DNA from: Stenopsyche tienmushanensis
Lineage: Eukaryota; Arthropoda; Insecta; Trichoptera; Stenopsychidae
Assembly (NCBI GenBank): GCA_008973525.1
Contig: WACJ01000526.1
Coordinates: forward strand, 1,302,001 to 1,366,000
Length of the DNA stretch: 64,000 nt
Direction: 5' to 3'
A program made the position numbers and the translations under genes. The notes below the pieces were generated by a model. The model was not told the DNA's origin and made no database searches. It worked only from the letters and a program-made list of their open reading frames with translations. This document shows, piece by piece, positions 44,830 to 55,990 of this stretch (the first letter of the stretch is position 1; every line of letters begins with the position of its first letter).

Positions 44830-45465
44830 TCTTTTTTATGTACGTCGATGCGCAGTATCAATGTCATCATTGTGTTATGCAGAATTTATATTTATAATTT
44901 TTTTTTTTTTAAAATGGCGACTTTAAAAAAATGTCAATTTTTCACAGTTTTAATTTTTTTTAATAGTTAGAAATTAAATTTTGACATAAATCTGGTAAGA
45001 ACAATAGAAGGTTATATAGAAAAAGTTTGTACCAAATTTGAACTAAATCAAATAGTTAGAACTTGAGATATCATGTCAACCGTATTGAGAAAAATAGTTT
45101 CGAGAAAAACGCGTATAAAAATTTAATTTTTGTAGGATCGGCTAAGTTTCCGCATCACTAAAATAGCTATAACTCCGTAAATAATTGAAATTTATTGGAG
45201 GATATATGTTAAAAATCTAAACTTAAAAAAAATGCAAAAAAACAAAATCGATATTTTCAAACTCCTAGACTGAAATACTAGAAAAGTATGTGGTAGTAAT
45301 TCAACGATAGCAGATGCAACATGATTTAAATAATCCAAAATTGTATTTTATTTCCGAATTTCGGTTAGTGTTGATGATTTATTTTCTATTTGATCCAAAG
45401 CATCTCTTTATGAAATTAAAAAAAATAGCCGCACAAAAAGAAGTTTGAGTGTCCTCACAAAATGC
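44830..45465. repeat. Family C dispersed repeat, copy 2 (degraded left part)
   Basis: Shares AAATCTGGTAAGAACAATAG, GGTTATATAGAAAAAG, CACTAAAATAGCTATAACTC, GTAATTCAACGATAGCAGAT and AATTTCGGTTAGTGTTGATG with copies 1 and 3. The acidic SSEEES peptide region of the other copies is not preserved here. Confidence 0.72.
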
Positions 45466-45870
45466 CCAAACACTTCTTGATACACTACTAGCAGCCATGC
45501 TGGTCGACTCTGCTTAGAAGTCTCTGTAAATCTCTTAGGTTAAGTTTTAATGTATGTATATACTTTAGTTGTTTATTTTATTGTAGTTTATTTTATAATA
45601 AAATCTTCTCATAAAAGGGTTTTTCTCTTTGCCATTTTTTTTCTTGTTAGCTAATAAATACACTTAAAAATATATGATATCTATAACTTAAAACTAAGAC
45701 TATTTAATATATTAATTGCTAGATTTGAGTATTATTGTATTCTTGCAAAATTATTTTTATATGTATATCTATTGTATAAAAATAGACTCTATTTTATACA
45801 AATACGTATTATTTATTTAAAAAAGTTATATATAAATAGATTAAACTGGTTATTGAGTCAAATTTTGTTA
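45466..45870. other. No gene recognised
   Basis: AT-rich spacer to the TA site of the Tigger element. Confidence 0.25.
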
Positions 45871-45872
45871 TA

Positions 45873-47181
45873 CGGTAGACACTCGATTATCCGGGTACTT
45901 AGAGCTGGGGAGGAAAAGCACGGATAACTGGAAAACCTGGACAATCCAAATCATCAAATTTCCACTTGGTATCGAATATAATATATTTACAATACAAATT
46001 TTTGTTTCATAATTTTAATACTCATTATTTATTAAGAAAAATGCTCATAATTAAGCAGATAAGTGACCATTAGTAGTTAGTACTAAGCCTTACCAAAATA
46101 TATATACGAGTACATTAAAATAAATCTGTAGTTTTTATCTGTTTTTGAGATTTTTTAAACAAATTTCTAATATCGCTTCGAATTTTTCTTGAAGCTATTA
46201 TATCATTATATTCAAATCATATTCGTTCAGCGCAATCTAGAGTAAAGTTTCTGTATAATTCAACGGTTTTTTATGACTAATCACTGGTATCTTCTTTACT
46301 TGTAGTACCCTCTTGAAAAACAGAATAACGACATCTGCATCATCCATGCATTCAAAACCTGGATCATTTAAATCATGATCGAGCCACTCAAAACATTTTA
46401 AATTTTATAATAATCCACATACTTCATATCTTTCCATTCCATACCAAGCTTGTGTTATTCCATGAATGGCATCCAAAATCGTATTTTTTTCCAGAAATTG
46501 ACATCACAGGAACATAGACGTTCTCCCTGAATAGCGAGTTGTCGAATCCCATGTCGTTGCTTGAATCTAATCAACTAGTCAGACGAAGCATTGAATGTGT
46601 CTTTGACCGCTAATTAGTATTCCTTCTGCTCGTTTTTGATTAATCCATGTGAGTATAGCTGCATCCAAATCTTCGTATGTTGACATTCTCATATGTTTTT
46701 GCTTTGAAAGACCTGCAGAACACAATCTCTCGCGGACGCCTCTAACTTATTTTTGTGATTTAATTATGTCTTGAACAGTTTGAGCACCAACTCCACAACA
46801 CCTCATGTACTATTAGCCCCGATCCACACTATGGTGTCGTTGACGGTTCGATCTCGCTCCGATCTTGGGCCGATCAAATATTCTTACACAAGAAACAATC
46901 AGAGTATTCACACTATCGGATCGTTCCAATCCCGTTTTTTATATGAGAATATTTGACCGGACCGAGAGCGAGATCGAGCCGTTACCGGCACCATAGTGTG
47001 GATCGGGCCTTAAGGTATTGCCTCATTATCCGAGTATCACACCTTTTTTTTAGTATTATATTCGTTTTATTGTGTGCGTCTCATAATCATATAAGATTTT
47101 TTTTTAAATGCATTCATATTTTTTAGGTACGGATAATCAGTAAACTGGATAATTCGTAGGCGGATAATCAAGAGTATACTG
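45873..47181 (-). mobile_element. Tigger/pogo element 1, internally deleted, with TIRs and TA sites
   Basis: Left end CGGTAGACACTCGATTATCC, right end in reverse complement CAGTATACTCTTGATTATCC, with TA at 45871-45872 and 47182-47183; ends in GATTATCCG are the Tigger hallmark. On the minus strand the N-terminal region lies at 46560-46810: GAQTVQDIIKSQK, stop, then STYEDLDAAILTWINQKRAE and RFKQRHGIRQLAIQGERLSS with frameshifts (CENP-B-type DNA binding). It is followed at 46200-46500 by the C-terminus (ILDAIHGITQAWYGMERYEV, CFEWLDHDLNDPGFECMDD). The DDE catalytic core between them has been deleted. A Harbinger-type MITE interrupts the right side. Confidence 0.87.
46816..47009. mobile_element. 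PIF/Harbinger-type MITE nested in the Tigger element
   Basis: Left end GCCCCGATCCACACTATGGT and right end in reverse complement GGCCCGATCCACACTATGGT, continuing as an inverted repeat of about 65-70 bp (GGTTCGATCTCGCTC in both arms). TTA target duplications at 46813-46815 and 47010-47012. 194 bp, almost entirely fold-back. The TTA site and GGCCC tip are those of PIF/Harbinger. It must be younger than the Tigger copy it splits. Confidence 0.88.
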
Positions 47182-47183
47182 TA

Positions 47184-47908
47184 TTTAGATTTTGACATGA
47201 CATTCTTAAACACAGCCGCGTTTTGATTAGAGCATTTCTTGTCGCATTCCACGTTCAAATATAGGGCTCTAAATTATAAAAGGTATTAATGATCAATATG
47301 ATTATTTTAAATACGGCAACGTAGGAATTCTTTATATGAAGAATTATTCCGCAATGGAAGTAGTGGAAGTATAAAGGTTAGTTCCTTTGATGTTTGAATT
47401 CCGCGTACCTTATTTAACAGCGGATACCTCGAGAACCAATTCAAGGCCTCTGACGAATAAAAAAGCCAGGTTTTTTGCTTCCAACTATGGAAGCGGACCA
47501 ATATACATGCGGTTGCAAAAAAGTCAGATAATGACCATACTAATTGTTGGACCAAATTCAGATATGTATGATTATTTATTTCCTAGCTGGGGCCCGCAAT
47601 CTGTGTGCTTGTAATTTATTGGAGATTAAATGGCTCAAAAGCGAGGGTAGGGAAATAAGTCCGATTTATCGGTGTATTACGGGTGTCAATAAAATGAAAA
47701 TTTACTTACTTAGGGCCATAAATATAGATTGATCTGGAAGCGTATATATGTAACATTTCTATGATTGCATTTGCAATACTTGTTTTTCGATAATCCGTAT
47801 TTATGGAAATTATTGGAAATAAAACATCAATTAAAACTAGTTACTATTTAATAATGATTAGCAACAAACAAGCTGCGATCTTTAATTATCTTGCTTTTTA
47901 ATATCAAA
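47184..47908. other. Spacer between two Tigger elements, no gene seen
   Basis: A 75-codon plus-strand frame at 47387-47614 and an 82-codon minus frame at 47307-47555 overlap; neither shows a known motif. Confidence 0.25.
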
Positions 47909-47910
47909 TA

Positions 47911-49250
47911 CAGTATTGATTATCCGGATTAATTGAGAATAAAAGAAGTCCGGATAATGAAAATCCAGATAATCCAAAATAATCATAATTGACAGGGAAG
48001 GCCAAAGAAAGTATGAATAATATTTTTTTTTAGATTATAAATTATTTTTTATTAAAAAAAATAATTATCAATTCTTACTTTAAGCTAACCCATCTTTTAG
48101 AAGCTGCAAAATCGTGTATATTCTTAAGATATATAAATAGTTCCGAATTACACTCTTTTTGGTTCTCAAGCCATTTCAGCGTGACAACTAAACACTAAAA
48201 AGCTTTAGTATATGTAGGACCAATATCTCCCTCCTCACAAATCTCTTCTTTCTTCTCCTCAACCTTGTTCTTCTGAGGTAGATATTCCTTTAATTATTTC
48301 CTCATCATTCAAAATCTGTAATCCAGGATCGTTTGCATCGCAATTTAACTACTCGGTCATATTTTTTCCATCACATTCAGCACATAGAAATTTGTGCTAT
48401 TGCTTCTACAATGTCTCTTATATCAGATTCTACCGCGTTAATGGAACTTACTAATGGTCTTTTCTATCTTACTACTTCTGCTAACTATCTTCTGCGTTGT
48501 TTTTTCATTATTTTTGATTGCTAGTAATAATCGTCGAAGCATCTGATTTATACGTAAACGTTTCAATGTTTCTATTACACCCTGATTCATCGGTTATATT
48601 ACCGACGTGCCATTTGGTGGAAGAAATTTTACCGTAAACATTTTATCGATGTGGTTTAAAATGTCTATAGATTGCATTGTCCAGTAATAATAATGTTTTT
48701 CCTCTTTTATCTATGGAGTTTTGAAATTTCTGCTATGAACTGTTTTCATACCATCGAATAATAACTTCACCTTATCCAGGTTTTTTCCTTCAACCGGAAG
48801 ATTTTTGATATTTTTAAATCATCTGGGGCTCTTTGATTTTCCAATGACAAGCAGTGGCAGTTGGTGTTTGTCTACTGCATACACCATTATAGTGACACGT
48901 TCTTTATTAATTTTGTACCTAGGTGCAATATTTTCATGTCTGGATGTCAAAGATTTATTGCGTAGTTTTTTTTTCAATTTAAGCCGATATCATCAAATAG
49001 CTTCAACGTGTCAATAAATGTGTTACCCGATTTAAATTTTGGACTCAATATCAACATACAAAAATGAAAACACTTCATCATAAATTTCATTAATGTGGTC
49101 TTGGTAGTGTTCAACCCCTGGTCGAAAAACAGCAGTATATAATGCCAAACGTTAATCGGTTTTGGGCTTTAACATTTTACCCTTAACAATATTTTTTGAC
49201 TCATTACTGACCAATAACTCTTTTTAAAAAAACTTACGGAGGTGTCTGGA
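47911..49250 (-). pseudogene. Tigger/pogo element 2: DDE catalytic region, broken
   Basis: The left end CAGTATTGATTATCCGGATT after TA (47909-47910) is a Tigger tip. Minus strand from about 49050: LFDDIGLN (first-Asp region of the family's ADETGL box), SLTSRHENIAPRYKINKE, RVTIMVYAVDKHQLPLLVIG, KSKSPR-stop-FKNIKNLPVE. Then RGKTLLLLDNA (second Asp, about 48690) and frame-broken KFLPPNGTSV ... DQGVIE. Near 48110-48200 TLKWLENQKEC marks the C-terminus. The N-terminus and right TIR are missing. It complements element 1, which has the ends but no core. Confidence 0.85.
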
Positions 49251-50292
49251 CACAAAATGAGCTCATACATCTAATATTACAAGATGCAGGTTTGCAGCTC
49301 CCTATTCAACTTTTACAATGTACGGTTAATAATAGACTTATTTAAAGAATCCGGGCATATTTATTGTCAATTATTTCATAGCAAGTGAAGTAATTGTTGG
49401 ACGTTTAAAAGCTGTATATTTCAATATGGGTATAAAATATTCATGTCTCTAATTTTGCCACCTTGAAGTATATATATATTAATTTGTATTCGTCTTTATG
49501 TGGAAAATACTGAAATATGCATTGGTGATTCTAAAATGTACATTGGCAATTCACGTCGTTCATAGTCATCCATTGTGAAATAAAATACCTAATGCTACTT
49601 CTCGGAATATATTCGATTTCATACAATGCTGTTGCAAATATTCCATAATTTATAGTTGCATAGAAAACTATGCGAGTCAATACATTTTTCACTGTATTCA
49701 TATCACTTTTTGAGCAGTTGAGGATTTTATTCTTTCGCTGGCGATTCAATACGCAGCGCAACGAGGCAATGCGATGCTTTATATATCTCGTGTGGTTTGG
49801 CATAATAACATATCTTCGGCGTTTTTGATGTTATGGTTGAAAGTTTGCAAACTTTGTTCCCAGATAAAATTTATATATGGTCGAGACAATTTGTTGCGGT
49901 TAAAATAAATTGGATTCGACCATGTCATTTTGTGGAATTGCCGTCTGACTTTTGAGCAATAAAAAAGATGAAGTGACATCGTATGCTTAGGTAGGACGTT
50001 TTGTTAATATTGAGGTATAAAATTTTATCACTGGCTTCGAACGCCGCACTTGACCTCATTTATATTGAAGAAATTTTGTTCAAACAATCTGAAGATGGCA
50101 GTGATGGCTGCAAGCAATTGAATACATTAGTAGAACCCAAAATGATTTTCGTTTTATTGCTTGACCGTTTTTGGGGATTAGTTGCACTTAGGCTGCTGCA
50201 TTTTCAAGGCGTGTTTTGTACTCTTTTGGTGATTATACTCATCAAGAATAAATTATGATTTTTAAAATTCAAATTTAACAACCCAATTTACA
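49251..50292. other. No gene recognised
   Basis: A 90-codon minus frame (49531-49803) and an 85-codon plus frame (50001-50258) lack known motifs. Confidence 0.25.
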
Positions 50293-50562
50293 ATGGATCG
50301 ATTTTCGCCGATAGAAGAATTTATTCGCAATTTAATTTTACCAAAAAAAAAAATTTGCTTAGACGATATTTTAAGTGTTCACAAATGTCAAAATGGTGGT
50401 TCAGTGTTCCAGAAATTTGTCCTGGAAGTGGAAAGTTGCGTAAAGTGGATGCCGCCGATCGATCATCTCGGATACCCATGGTCGAGTGTTCAAAGAAATC
50501 CGGAAAAAAAACGGGAAGGCTTGTAGACAAGGAAAATGGGTGCCGCACGAGCTAAGCAATTT
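50293..50562 (+). pseudogene. mariner transposase N-terminal fragment, plus strand
   Basis: ATG 50293 reads MDRFSPIEEFIRNLIL, then degraded sequence (about 50395: WWFSVPEICPGSGKLRK), DHLGYPWSSVQRNPEK (second HTH) and, after a frameshift, GKACRQGKWVPHELSN. WVPHEL is the conserved linker of mariner transposases. It ends where the opposite-strand fragment begins. No catalytic residues. Confidence 0.7.
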
Positions 50563-50836
50563 TTTGGCCTTCTGACAGTTCGTGCGGCACCCACTTATCT
50601 TACTTTTTAACCTTCCTATTGAAATGAGATGACAAGAATTTGATGCAACATTAACATCTAACTCATAAACAAATGCTCGAATTATTATATGTAGATAGCT
50701 TTTCAATGTGGCTTTCAATTCTTCATCATTAATTTACGGTTTTGGATCTTCCTAGAAGCTTATTGTCGAGATTCATATTACCGGAACGAAATTTTTTGGT
50801 ACCGTATTTGAATTGTTCTCTCACAAATTGATCCAT
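50563..50836 (-). pseudogene. mariner transposase N-terminal fragment, minus strand
   Basis: Minus strand from ATG 50836: MDQFVREQFKYG, FRSGNMNLDNKLLGRSKTV, stop, DEELKATLKSY, a divergent HTH, then KWVPHELSEGQKIA. It faces the plus-strand fragment tail to tail; the two WVPHE codon runs make a 14-bp perfect inverted repeat (50537-50550 and 50580-50593). N-terminal part only. Confidence 0.7.
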
Positions 50837-51954
50837 TTTTGATAGCGTTGTTAATATATTTATCTGATTTCGCTGTGTTTTGTCCCAATTTATACAAAAA
50901 AAAGTAATCGGAAATCTATTGTTGACACCATCCTATTGTAAGTCATAATACGAATAAAAAATAGCAACAATTGAAGACTACAGCTATATATTTATCAATT
51001 TGAAGTATTTGTACATGTAAAATATTGTACAGAGCCTTTAACAATCGATCTTTATTTGATTAATGTTTGACTAACTGAAATTCTGTATCTTTATGTGTAA
51101 TTATACAATATATGGATTTTAAGAGGCATTTTATATGATGACCTCATTTTGTTACTCAGCATGCAAAGCGATTCTAAAACGATGCATTCATCAACCATTA
51201 TTGAACATAGCCTTGTTTCTTTCAATGCCTTGGCTTAAAGAAATCGATAATTTCCTCCCCAATGCATATGACTTCAAATACGATGAATTGTGTTATGCAA
51301 GACGGCGTTGTCGATGAGCTGCTGCTGGAATGCAGCATAGATCCGAAGTGAAAGAGAAACCAATGAGCGAGGCTTACCAGACAAGACGAAGCTCCACCTG
51401 CGTCCCGAGGCTGCCAACCGGAAAGACCAGTTTGCCTGTTCAAGTTCACCGGTCTGAGCGGCATCTTGTAACCACTCATCAATGACGTCATTGCGTGCTT
51501 GATGAGCTAAGAACAGACGTGTGATGATCCAGTCGACAGCTCCGAATCAGAGAGTTGGCCATTACGTTGTCGAAACCGTCTATCCTGAAAAAGGGATACG
51601 TTTTTTTAATTCAAAATACTTGTAGGCTTTCCATATGCCATGGATTGTTACAAGCTCTGGAAGCAACATAGGAATTAAAATTATAACCGAATCGTCATTA
51701 AATAATTCGAGGCGTCATTTGGATGACTCATTTGACCACACATACAGGCTGAGCTTCTAAATTTCTTCACTTTCCTCAGCTCCAGAAAAAATAATGTACA
51801 ATTTACCATGGAAATAGAAGAGGACAACAATCCCATTTCTGGATAATATGATTATGATGCATAACATTTTAATTATGTCTTGCATCATTAGTATTATTTT
51901 AAGGATGTATGGCATCTGGTATCTCAAATACTAGACATCCACTAGATAAATACT
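50837..51954. other. No gene recognised; GC-richer patch at 51290-51610
   Basis: The patch has open frames on both strands (minus frame 51222-51491, 89 codons, with a serine run) and no motif I can name. A decayed exon or repeat is possible. Confidence 0.25.
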
Positions 51955-52640
51955 AATTATTTTAATTATAAACTATCATCGCTGTATGATAATTTTCGTT
52001 GCGATTTTCGATGACTCAAAATCGCTCTCCTCTTCGGAAGAAATAGTATACCCAGTGTCAACGTCATCATTATTCTGTGTAGATTTTCTTTTACCAACAA
52101 TATCATTAATAATTAGTAAAAATGTCACTATAGTCCCTAACTGTAAAAAAATAATCATAAAATGGCGACTGTTCCAAACTAAATTTTGATATAAATCTGG
52201 TTGAATAATAGAGGGTTATATAGAAAAAGATTTCATTATGGTAGGACCAGCCAAGTTGCCGAGTCACTAAAATAGCTATAGCTCCGTAAGTAGTTGGAAT
52301 TTTGGAAATTTCTTTGAAGAATATATTTATAAAAGTCGAAACATTGAAAAAATGTAAAAAAACCAAATCAATTTTTACAAAAATCTAAACCAGAACAAAG
52401 GCGTGGTCGTAATTCGGCGATAGCAGATGCAAAATGATTTACACAGTCCCAAATTATAATTTTTCTCCAAATTTCGGTTAGTGTTGATCGGATTTATTTT
52501 CTATTTTATCCAAAATATCTCGATACGTACTCCTTAAGAAGTAATAAAAAAATAAAAAATTGCGTTAAAAAAACCGCATAACTTCGAAATCGCACAAAAA
52601 AGTCGCACATAAAGGTTTGAGTGTATTATAAAAAATCCTG
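51955..52640. repeat. Family C dispersed repeat, copy 3
   Basis: Collinear with copies 1 (30480-31045) and 2 (44830-45465). The minus-strand peptide GKRKSTQNNDDVDTGYTISS then EEESDFESSK ends in a stop near 51976. Between the copies the base changes in this peptide are mostly at third codon positions (for example TCT/TCC, GAA/GAG, GGA/GGT), with one Ile/Val change. The right edge touches the Penelope fragment. Confidence 0.77.
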
Positions 52641-53950
52641 GCTGATCTTTCGGTTACATAGTTTTCAAAAAAGCATACACTCCAATAGATATCATGTCTA
52701 GTGGTCCCAATCGAATATTCGAATATTCGATATTCGAATATATTTGCCCGTTTTCCAATATTCGTATATTCGAATATTTGTAAAATTAATCGAATATTAT
52801 TCGTTATATATTTTTTAAGAAAATTGCTCGATGTTCTTCTGCCAATCGAAATAGCAACAAAGAAATGCAAAAAAGTGCCAAGTTTATTGAAATTTTTTTA
52901 TTGAATTTGTGTAAAGTTTATTAAAAAACTATTCAAAAATATCGATCATGCCAAAAAAGGGTGATATTTTAGATACTGTCGATAAAACCAAACTGAATGA
53001 CAACTGAGAGGGTTTTTTCAACAGCAGGCTCAATAAAAATGAAATTACGGTCAAGCTTAAAAGTAGAACGTTCAATGCACTTTTTTTAAAAAAATATGTA
53101 TTGCTGAAAAGTAAATAAAATTCTGATCCTTTTGATTTTGCTGAAACCAAAAACCTCAAAATTTCACTTGATTTCTAGCCTTTGTCTACGAGAAAACGCG
53201 TTGCGCAACAGAAGATGATACTTCTCGCCCTCTTTGTGTGATGGGATCTTGAACCTTCCTTCCTGAGGGAATAAATTTATTTCTAATGAAGGGAACTTTA
53301 TAGAAAAATAAGATGCTCCATTTATATTTTTTTTTACAATAACACTAATGAAAAATTCCGGGTTATATTGGAATCACCGATACTCGATCACGAATACTCG
53401 AATATTCGAATATTTTACCAATTTCACATTCGATATTCGAATAATTGATTTTACGAATATTTGGGACCCCTAATCATGTCACTTCTCATCACCATCCACG
53501 GCAGATCAATTATTTCATGAAAGCACTTATAGATAGAGCGTTCAGATTGACAGACAGCAATTATGTGGAAGAGGAAACCAACGAACTAAGCCAAGCCCTA
53601 GCAAAAAATGGATATTCTCTGAGTGAAATTAAGAAAACTATTAAAAACAATTACAAAAAACCTCGAGATCCACTCATCGATACGGAAAAACACATCGTTA
53701 TTTCTTGCGTACTCCTGAAACACGGTATTAACACTACCTTTGGAAAAGGAAAGAAAATAGGAATACCCGCAGGGTAAAAGAGTATCAAAAAGCAACTTTA
53801 CAATTGGAATACCAATCGACGCTAACGGAAAAAGTGATGAAGAACGATCATCACATCGACATCATCTGCAACTTTTTATTTTATCAATATTGTTCCAATT
53901 TAATTATTTGTGGAAATCAATGGGAATCCAAATCAAAATCTTCTTTAACT
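52641..53950 (+). pseudogene. Penelope-like retroelement fragment, split by a hAT insertion
   Basis: Left of the insertion the frame reads SFQKSIHSNRYH and right of it (from 53473) VTSHHHPRQINYFMKALIDR, so one protein was interrupted. It continues AFRLTDSNYVEEETNELSQA, KNGYSLSEIKK, typical of the region between reverse transcriptase and endonuclease in Penelope-like elements. After a deletion come HGINTTFGKGKKIGIP, a stop, and shifted remains (YQSTLTEKVM, HHIDI) resembling the end of the GIY-YIG endonuclease part. No RT catalytic box is present. Confidence 0.78.
52699..53472 (+). mobile_element. Non-autonomous hAT element, copy B, inserted in Penelope
   Basis: Begins TAGTGGTCCCAA, ends TTGGGACCCCTA, with the perfect 8-bp duplication ATCATGTC at 52691-52698 and 53473-53480. 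AATATTCG-rich ends as in copy A. On the plus strand 53000-53085 reads TTERVFSTAGSIKMKLRSSL and KVERSMHFF, the hAT dimerisation domain; the frame breaks at a T7/A7 run (53081-53094). An 18-bp block (TTTATTTCTAATGAAG area, about 53275) differs from copy A. Transposase otherwise absent. Confidence 0.92.
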
Positions 53951-55824
53951 AAAAAACGGATTTACAAATATTAGTGAATTTATATTAGCGCTAACATTAA
54001 AATGTCTAGTTTTAGGAGTATAATGAGGACTTTGAAGTTTTTGTACTTGTAAATTTTCTTTATACGATATCCCTGAAAGACCGACAGGAAGAAGTATTTG
54101 AAAGAATCGGTCTTTTGTTCCTTTTTTATTTATGGAAAGCTAGTTTTTAAGGATGATGTGTTATGTAACATTTTTGCAAATTTACATACATTATTAGAAA
54201 ATTCATTGAAATAGTAAAACAATAAAAGGAACAGTATTTACACATTATGAAGTCTTCCACGATGAATTTTTGCTATAGAACAAAATACATAAGCATCGGA
54301 TTGATCATAAAATGTTAATAAATATCTATCAATGGCCACCGAATTCTAACCGCCGCCAAAATTATTCATTCTATTATATCGCTTCTTCTGTGCATTGCAA
54401 ATAAAATTACTTCGTATTTTCCAATTTTCTATAGGCCATTATACCGGTTGTAATTGAAAATTTACAAAGCGTTGTTTTCCACCAGGCCGTAATAAATGGC
54501 ATGTCAGTCATGGGAATTTTTCAATAGCAAATTTTTGATTTGTTGAAATAATGTTTACTTAAAGGACATTAATTAAACTCGTACGTGTACACATAAAAGT
54601 TTCACTTTCACAAATACATATTTTGATAATTATCATTATTTATGGTATCGACTGGTTAATTTATATTTGTATGATAGTTTTATGGTGTATGATGATAGTG
54701 TAATAACATTTGACAAAGAGAATACACGCAATAAGTATTACAAGAACTGCTTGAAGAAGTATTTGGAAAGGATTTAATAGTTGAAAAAGTTGCTATTGTG
54801 TTCGATAGAAAAGCGACCCTTGTGAGTTGATAACTGTGAATAGTTCTGTTATATAACTGAAAAGAGTGCTTTAAAAAATAATATTTTCAAAATGATAAAT
54901 GCAGCCAAATAAAATAGTGGAGATGTCTTTATTCAATGTAGGCTGTAAATAGTCGTTTGATGATTAAACTATGGAACTATTAACTTAATCATTTTGGATT
55001 TAAATCTATAAAAGTAGTAGTTGGCGATCATATTTTAATAACATATATACGCCATGAAAACTCTCTCAAAGTTAATTTAGTAATTTAACTCTTTTAGATA
55101 TTTCAGACATGCTGAAAGGACCATGTTCACGGACATATATCTCGTTGGCCTAAGATTACAGATGTAGTCTGATAATTGACTGTTTCTTGGGATACTTATA
55201 GTATGATTCCATTCTCTATTGCTCCCATTTCCTCATTGTCCAGTCCAACAAACGTATCTGGTATTAAGTAGAATGTGGCATGCGTTGATTTCGCAGGGGC
55301 GCGTGCCGGGGCTAAACAAGCGTCGGACCCACTCTAACTGAAAATTAAACGGGTCGTTTTGTAGACCGAAAGGTGGTGATTACATTCGTGGGTGGATGTG
55401 GTCACTTTATTTGTTCGTTAGAACAGGCCGTATCCATACGCTTACACATTTTACCCGTATTATGTTTGGTGTAATATTTCATTGAGTCCGACAAATGGGG
55501 TTATTCCATTTTCCTCTTTGTGTCGCGACCCTTACGAATACAGCATAACAATTCCTCATTATAACGTTTATCGCTAAAGTTCTCCCGGCATCAATCAACT
55601 AGAGTAATATAATAAGGGTCATTTTGCATTTTGAAGATCACAAAAATAAAGATGGGGATATTTAGTCATTTATGAACACAAGTTGATCTTTCAGATTAAA
55701 TAATGAAGGTTCGACATGCAAATAAAAAGTATTAATAAAGCAGTAAGAAGAATTATACTGGAAACAAATATTTCCGAAAATTAACAAGTTTTTGATCACT
55801 CATCTGTATCAGGAATACAGAGGG
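53951..55824. other. No gene recognised; GC-richer patch at 55200-55560
   Basis: AT-rich except for the patch (GGGGCGCGTGCCGGGGCTAA near 55297), which has no partner in the window and no coding motif. It is a reasonable candidate for conserved non-coding DNA. Confidence 0.25.
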
Positions 55825-55990
55825 ATATACTTCTAGAAGCAGTGTTGCTAAGTCTGGAAGGCCTTCTCTGGGATGTCATTTGGAACCGATGTAATAAAAG
55901 CTTGGATGGTTTTAATCGTGTCCCAATGTTTCCTTTTCAGGACTTCTTTTAAGCGAGGAGACAAAAAAGTCTGGGGAAGCCTAGACAGGA
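55825..55990 (-). pseudogene. mariner-family M1 transposase C-terminal fragment
   Basis: Minus strand reads RLKEVLKRKHWDTIKTIQAF and NDIPEKAFQT, then a stop and QHCF-stop-KY. This matches the tail of the element at 6622-7458 (KEKHWGMIECIQAH, NDIPEKAFF, QHRLQKY). No TIR. The fragment keeps about 50 residues. Confidence 0.8.

Noticed and set aside
50537..50593. 14-bp inverted repeat as a mobile-element terminus
   Set aside because: It results from two homologous transposase codon runs (WVPHEL) facing each other.
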